Source of the DNA: Actinopolyspora xinjiangensis
GTDB taxonomy: Bacteria; Actinomycetota; Actinomycetes; Mycobacteriales; Pseudonocardiaceae
Reading direction: 5' to 3'
Assembly: GCF_900104475.1 (NCBI RefSeq)
Contig: NZ_FNJR01000009.1
Coordinates: forward strand, 1 to 64,000
Length of the DNA stretch: 64,000 bases
In this document: one piece after another, positions 61,056 through 64,000 of the stretch
Numbering within the stretch: the stretch's first letter is position 1
How the letters are laid out: each line of letters starts with the position of its first letter
Translations under genes and position numbers: made by a program
The notes under the pieces: generated by a model
The model's database searches: none
Told to the model about the DNA's origin: nothing
The model's input: only the letters and a program-made list of their open reading frames with translations

Positions 61056-62720
61056 TCAGTTGGGCGGGTTGCCGTGCTTGCGGGAGGGCAGGTCGGCGTC
61101 CTTGGCGCGCAGCATCCGCAGCGATTCGGCCAGTACGGCACGGGTCGCCCCCGGCGGGATGACGTCGTCGACCAGACCGCGCTCCGCGGCGTGGTAGGGG
61201 TGCATCAGTTCGCTCTCGTACTCCCGGACCCGGCGTTCCCGTACCGCCTCGGGGTCCTCGGCCTCCGCGATCTCCCGCCGGAAGATCACGTTGGCCGCGC
61301 CCTGCGCCCCCATGACCGCGATCTCGTTGGTCGGCCAGGCATAAGAGAGGTCGCATCCGATGGAACGCGAGTCCATGACGATGTAGGCACCGCCGTAGGC
61401 CTTGCGTACCACGAGCTGGATGCGGGGCACCGTGGCATTGCAATAGGCGTAGAGCAGTTTCGCGCCGTGCCGGATGATCCCGCCGTGCTCCTGGTCCACC
61501 CCGGGCAGGAACCCCGGGACGTCGAGCAGCGTGACGAGGGGGATGTTGAACGCGTCGCACGTCTGGACGAACCGAGCCGCCTTCTCCGAGGCGGAGACGT
61601 CGAGCACCCCCGCGAGGTGGTTGGGCTGGTTCGCGACCACGCCGACCACCTCGCCCGCGATGCGGGCGAACACGCAGAGCACGTTGGGCGCCCACCGCTC
61701 GTGCACTTCGAGATAGTCACCGTGGTCGACGACCTCCTCGATCACCTCGCGCATGTCGTAGGGCTTGTTGCCGTCCACCGGGACCTTCTCCTCCAGTCCC
61801 CCGCAGGGGCGGTCCGGTGGGTCCTCGACGGTCACGGTCGGGGGAAGCTCCCGATTGTTCGAGGGCAGCAGCGAGAGCAGGTAGCGGACCTCCTCCAGAC
61901 AGCTCTCCTCGTCGTCGTAGGCGAAGTGGCACACGCCCGAATCGACGGAGTGCACGTCCACACCACCGAGCTCCTCGTGCGAGACCTCCCTGCCGGTGAC
62001 CGCAGTGACGACGTCGGGACCGGTGATGAACATCCGCGCCGTGTCGCGGACCATGAACACGAAGTCGGTCAGCGCGGGCGCGTAGGAGGCGCCACCGGCG
62101 CAGGGGCCGAGCATCACGCTGATCTGCGGAATGACGCCCGAGGCCCGGCTGCTGCGCCGGAAGATGCCGCCGTAACCGGCCAGGGCCGACACCCCTTCCT
62201 GAATCCTCGCCCCTCCCCCGTCGTTGAGGCTGACCAGGGGCGCACCCGCCGCGACGGCCATGTCCATGATCTTGTGTATCTTCTGCGCGTAGGCCTCGCC
62301 CAGCGCACCGCCGAACACGCGGAAGTCCGCGGCGTAGACGAAGACGGTACTTCCGAGGACGGTCCCCCACCCCGTGACCACCCCGTCGGTGTAAGGGCTG
62401 TTGTTCTCGAGGCCGAAGCCGGTGGCCCGGTGCCTGCGCAACGCCTCGACCTCGTTGAACGAGCCCTCGTCCAGCAACAGGTCGATGCGTTCCCGCGCGG
62501 TCAGCTTGCCCCTACCGTGCTGCCGGCTCGTCGCGTCCGGATCAGGTCCGGCTACGGCGGCCTCCTTGACGAGCTCCAGCTCGGCCAACCGCACGGAGAC
62601 CGAGTCCCGCGAGGGTGATCGCGGTGCGGATCCGGTCGACGTGGCTCCGCTCACCGTGGGGTCGTCGCGCTCTTCCGGAGCCGCGGCTCCCTGTTGAAGC
62701 GTGTGCGTCAATGTGATCAC
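61056..62720 (-). CDS. accD: acyl-CoA carboxylase beta subunit (propionyl/acetyl-CoA type)
   Basis: 554 residues. The two carboxyltransferase halves are clear: RGKLTARERIDLLLDEGSFN, SLNDGGGARIQEGVSALAGY, LGPCAGGASYAPALTDFVFM, then LDVPGFLPGVDQEHGGIIRH and AYGGAYIVMDSRSIGCDLSY. The Asp in LLDVPGFLPGVDQEHGG is the position linked to acetyl/propionyl selectivity. It forms malonyl- or methylmalonyl-CoA with a biotin-carboxylase partner that is not encoded here. The downstream accE supports a PccB/AccD5 type. The GTG start at 62720 is uncertain; a ~40-residue N-terminal extension is longer than usual. Confidence 0.92.
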   Translation of the reverse strand: MITLTHTLQQGAAAPEERDDPTVSGATSTGSAPRSPSRDSVSVRLAELELVKEAAVAGPDPDATSRQHGRGKLTARERIDLLLDEGSFNEVEALRRHRATGFGLENNSPYTDGVVTGWGTVLGSTVFVYAADFRVFGGALGEAYAQKIHKIMDMAVAAGAPLVSLNDGGGARIQEGVSALAGYGGIFRRSSRASGVIPQISVMLGPCAGGASYAPALTDFVFMVRDTARMFITGPDVVTAVTGREVSHEELGGVDVHSVDSGVCHFAYDDEESCLEEVRYLLSLLPSNNRELPPTVTVEDPPDRPCGGLEEKVPVDGNKPYDMREVIEEVVDHGDYLEVHERWAPNVLCVFARIAGEVVGVVANQPNHLAGVLDVSASEKAARFVQTCDAFNIPLVTLLDVPGFLPGVDQEHGGIIRHGAKLLYAYCNATVPRIQLVVRKAYGGAYIVMDSRSIGCDLSYAWPTNEIAVMGAQGAANVIFRREIAEAEDPEAVRERRVREYESELMHPYHAAERGLVDDVIPPGATRAVLAESLRMLRAKDADLPSRKHGNPPN

Positions 62721-62785
62721 TACTCCACTGCCGTGGGACGAATCTGTTCTCCCCGCCCCCCCTCCGGGGATCGCGGACGGGCGTT

Positions 62786-63736
62786 TCAGAAGACCACCAG
62801 CTGACGCCCGCGGAGCCCGCCCGCCGCGAGCTTGTGGTGGGCCTCGACGGCGTCCTCGGGTTTGATCATCTCCGCCACGCGCGGCGTCAGGACCCGATCG
62901 GCCGCCAGTTGGGTCAGCTCGGCCAGCGTGGTCCGTTTGTCCGGGTGGTTCATGACCATGATGTGGTGCACGACGATGCCGCGCTCCTCGGCGATGTCCA
63001 CCGGCCTGCACTCGACCAGCTGGCCACCGTCCCGGACCAGTGGGAGCACCTCCTCGCCCAGGACCGCGCCGTCCACGACCGCGTCGACTCCAGCCGGGAA
63101 GCTCGCGGTGTAGTTACGCGCCGTCTCCCGCGGCGTGGCACCCCGTTCCACGATCTCGTCGGCCCCGAGCTCCAGCAGGAGCTCGTGGTCCTCGGCGTTC
63201 TTGGCGTCGGCCACCACGTACAACCCCTGGTACTTGGCGAGCTGGATGGTGAAGCCGCCCAGCGCTCCCGGGCCCCCCGTCACCGCGAGGGTGGCGCCGT
63301 GGGGCAGGTCGAGCAGCCGCAGCGCCATGTCGGCGGTGAGGCCGTTCATCGGCAGCCCCGCGCTCTCCACTGTGGGCAGTGAACTGGGAAGCGGGGCCAC
63401 CTGCTCGCGTGGGACCACCACCCGCTCGGCCTGGGCTCCGCCGGTCTCGGTGAACGGGTTGACGAAGGCGACGACCCGTTGTCCCACCGAGAGGTCGGTG
63501 ACGTCCTCGGCGACCTCCTCCACCGTCCCCGAGGCGTCCATTCCCGGCACGTAGGGCGGTTCCACCTCGCTGAGGTAGGCGGCGACCGCGCCCGACCTGA
63601 GCATGAGATCGGTGGGGTTGATCGCGGCGGCCGCCACCTTGACGCGTACGCATCCCGGCCGCAGTCGGGGAACGGGTTTCTCGACGACCTCGAGCACCTC
63701 CGGGTCTCCGAAGGAGCTGATGGCGATGGCGTGCAT
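62786..63736 (-). CDS. NADP-dependent quinone/zinc-less alcohol oxidoreductase (MDR family)
   Basis: 316 residues. The N-terminal GroES-like domain has INPTDLMLRSG and VPGMDASGTVEEV; the Rossmann part has GATLAVTGGPGALGGFTIQL (GxGxxG-like loop). Zinc-ligand cysteines are absent, as in quinone oxidoreductases. It reduces quinones or enones with NADPH. Start ATG 63736. It lies 65 bp before accD on the same strand, so the two may form one transcript. Confidence 0.9.
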   Translation of the reverse strand: MHAIAISSFGDPEVLEVVEKPVPRLRPGCVRVKVAAAAINPTDLMLRSGAVAAYLSEVEPPYVPGMDASGTVEEVAEDVTDLSVGQRVVAFVNPFTETGGAQAERVVVPREQVAPLPSSLPTVESAGLPMNGLTADMALRLLDLPHGATLAVTGGPGALGGFTIQLAKYQGLYVVADAKNAEDHELLLELGADEIVERGATPRETARNYTASFPAGVDAVVDGAVLGEEVLPLVRDGGQLVECRPVDIAEERGIVVHHIMVMNHPDKRTTLAELTQLAADRVLTPRVAEMIKPEDAVEAHHKLAAGGLRGRQLVVF

Positions 63737-63814
63737 GACTGGCCTTTCTCGGTAGTTGTTCGAGTGGTGGATTTCGTGCGTGGCGGGCCCTTCCGGCGGG
63801 AAGCGACCGCCGCG

Positions 63815-64000
63815 TCACCGCGACGTTTCCGCCGGGGACGCGGCTCCGCCACGGCGATACGGGGCGGGGAGCGAACCGGGCGGGGCCGAGGGGAGCACGG
63901 ACCACCCCCTGTCACGGGCGTGAGCGGTGATGCCCGGATCGCGGTCGACCACGACCGCTTCCCCGGTGAGCTCCAGCAGCGGGAGATCGGACACGTGGTC
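63815..64000 (-). CDS. C-terminal end of a HAD-family phosphatase (cut by window edge)
   Basis: 61 residues ending at the stop 63815-63817 and open at the window edge. The beginning DHVSDLPLLELTGEAVVVDR and then DPGITAHARDRGWSVL match the end of HAD-IB phosphatases of the phosphoserine-phosphatase type: the D-x-x-SD motif IV binds Mg2+. Substrate cannot be read from the fragment. The N-terminal part with motifs I-III lies to the right of the window. Confidence 0.85.
   Translation of the reverse strand, partial: DHVSDLPLLELTGEAVVVDRDPGITAHARDRGWSVLPSAPPGSLPAPYRRGGAASPAETSR

Overview
The window is high-GC actinobacterial chromosome. The gene content suggests a member of the Pseudonocardiales such as Saccharopolyspora or Actinopolyspora: a Glu-Asp-Phe tRNA cluster, a gamma-butyrolactone-receptor-type TetR, an actinobacterial acyl-CoA carboxylase epsilon subunit, a Spo0M-type protein, and frequent GTG/TTG starts with stop-start overlaps. 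The genus is inference; no rRNA is present.

Region 1 (1-8168) is the right-hand part of an integrated mobile element ending at tRNA-Phe. It has a leftward regulatory arm (two XRE regulators and a Nudix protein) and a rightward arm (a small helix-turn-helix protein, three overlapping genes of unknown function, a RepA-like hexameric ATPase, an excisionase and a tyrosine integrase). Between the arms lies a short intergenic switch with ATCGACAA operators. Behind the ATPase are two 102-bp direct repeats made of 9-bp iterons, and one arm of a roughly 224-bp inverted repeat whose partner is at the left window edge. These look like a replication and maintenance module. The organisation recalls pSE211-type elements, known to integrate at tRNA-Phe. 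The left end and any transfer genes are outside the window.

Region 2 (8.2-14.1 kb) holds tRNAs, a butyrolactone-receptor-like TetR, a CopZ-type copper chaperone behind a CsoR-type palindrome, a decayed DHFR-family gene and a fatty acid desaturase. Region 3 (14.1-19.9 kb) is a leucine/isovalerate-type operon (carboxyltransferase, biotin carboxylase, acyl-CoA dehydrogenase) with a divergent TetR and a large palindromic operator. Region 4 (20.0-31.5 kb) carries ctaD, a translationally coupled pair of zinc-ribbon proteins of unknown function, an MFS pump, an aldo/keto reductase, a flavin monooxygenase, a YigZ-family protein, a TlpA-like lipoprotein and a Spo0M-like protein.

Region 5 (31.7-40.8 kb) is a phenylacetate catabolic locus: paaZ-A-B-C-D-E leftward and paaI-paaK-paaR rightward, with two related PaaR-type operators in the divergent promoter. 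The later beta-oxidation genes (paaF, G, H, J) are not here. Two palindromic repeat elements sit inside the operon between paaB and paaC.

Region 6 (41.3-53.9 kb) has two tandem near-identical APC permeases, a lipid-kinase family protein, a PIG-L deacetylase, a KstD-like flavoprotein, a DUF3311/sodium-solute symporter pair, a dipeptidase and a GNAT acetyltransferase. Region 7 (54.1-64.0 kb) has a MarR regulator with a small divergent peptide gene, a gene-poor 1.5 kb, a second MFS pump, a DsbA-family protein, an aromatic-type flavin hydroxylase, accE/accD carboxylase genes, a quinone oxidoreductase and the end of a HAD phosphatase.

The most unusual features are the element's iteron/inverted-repeat module with its operator switch, and a dispersed family of roughly 100-120-bp intergenic hairpins (at least six copies) whose stems change sequence while staying paired.
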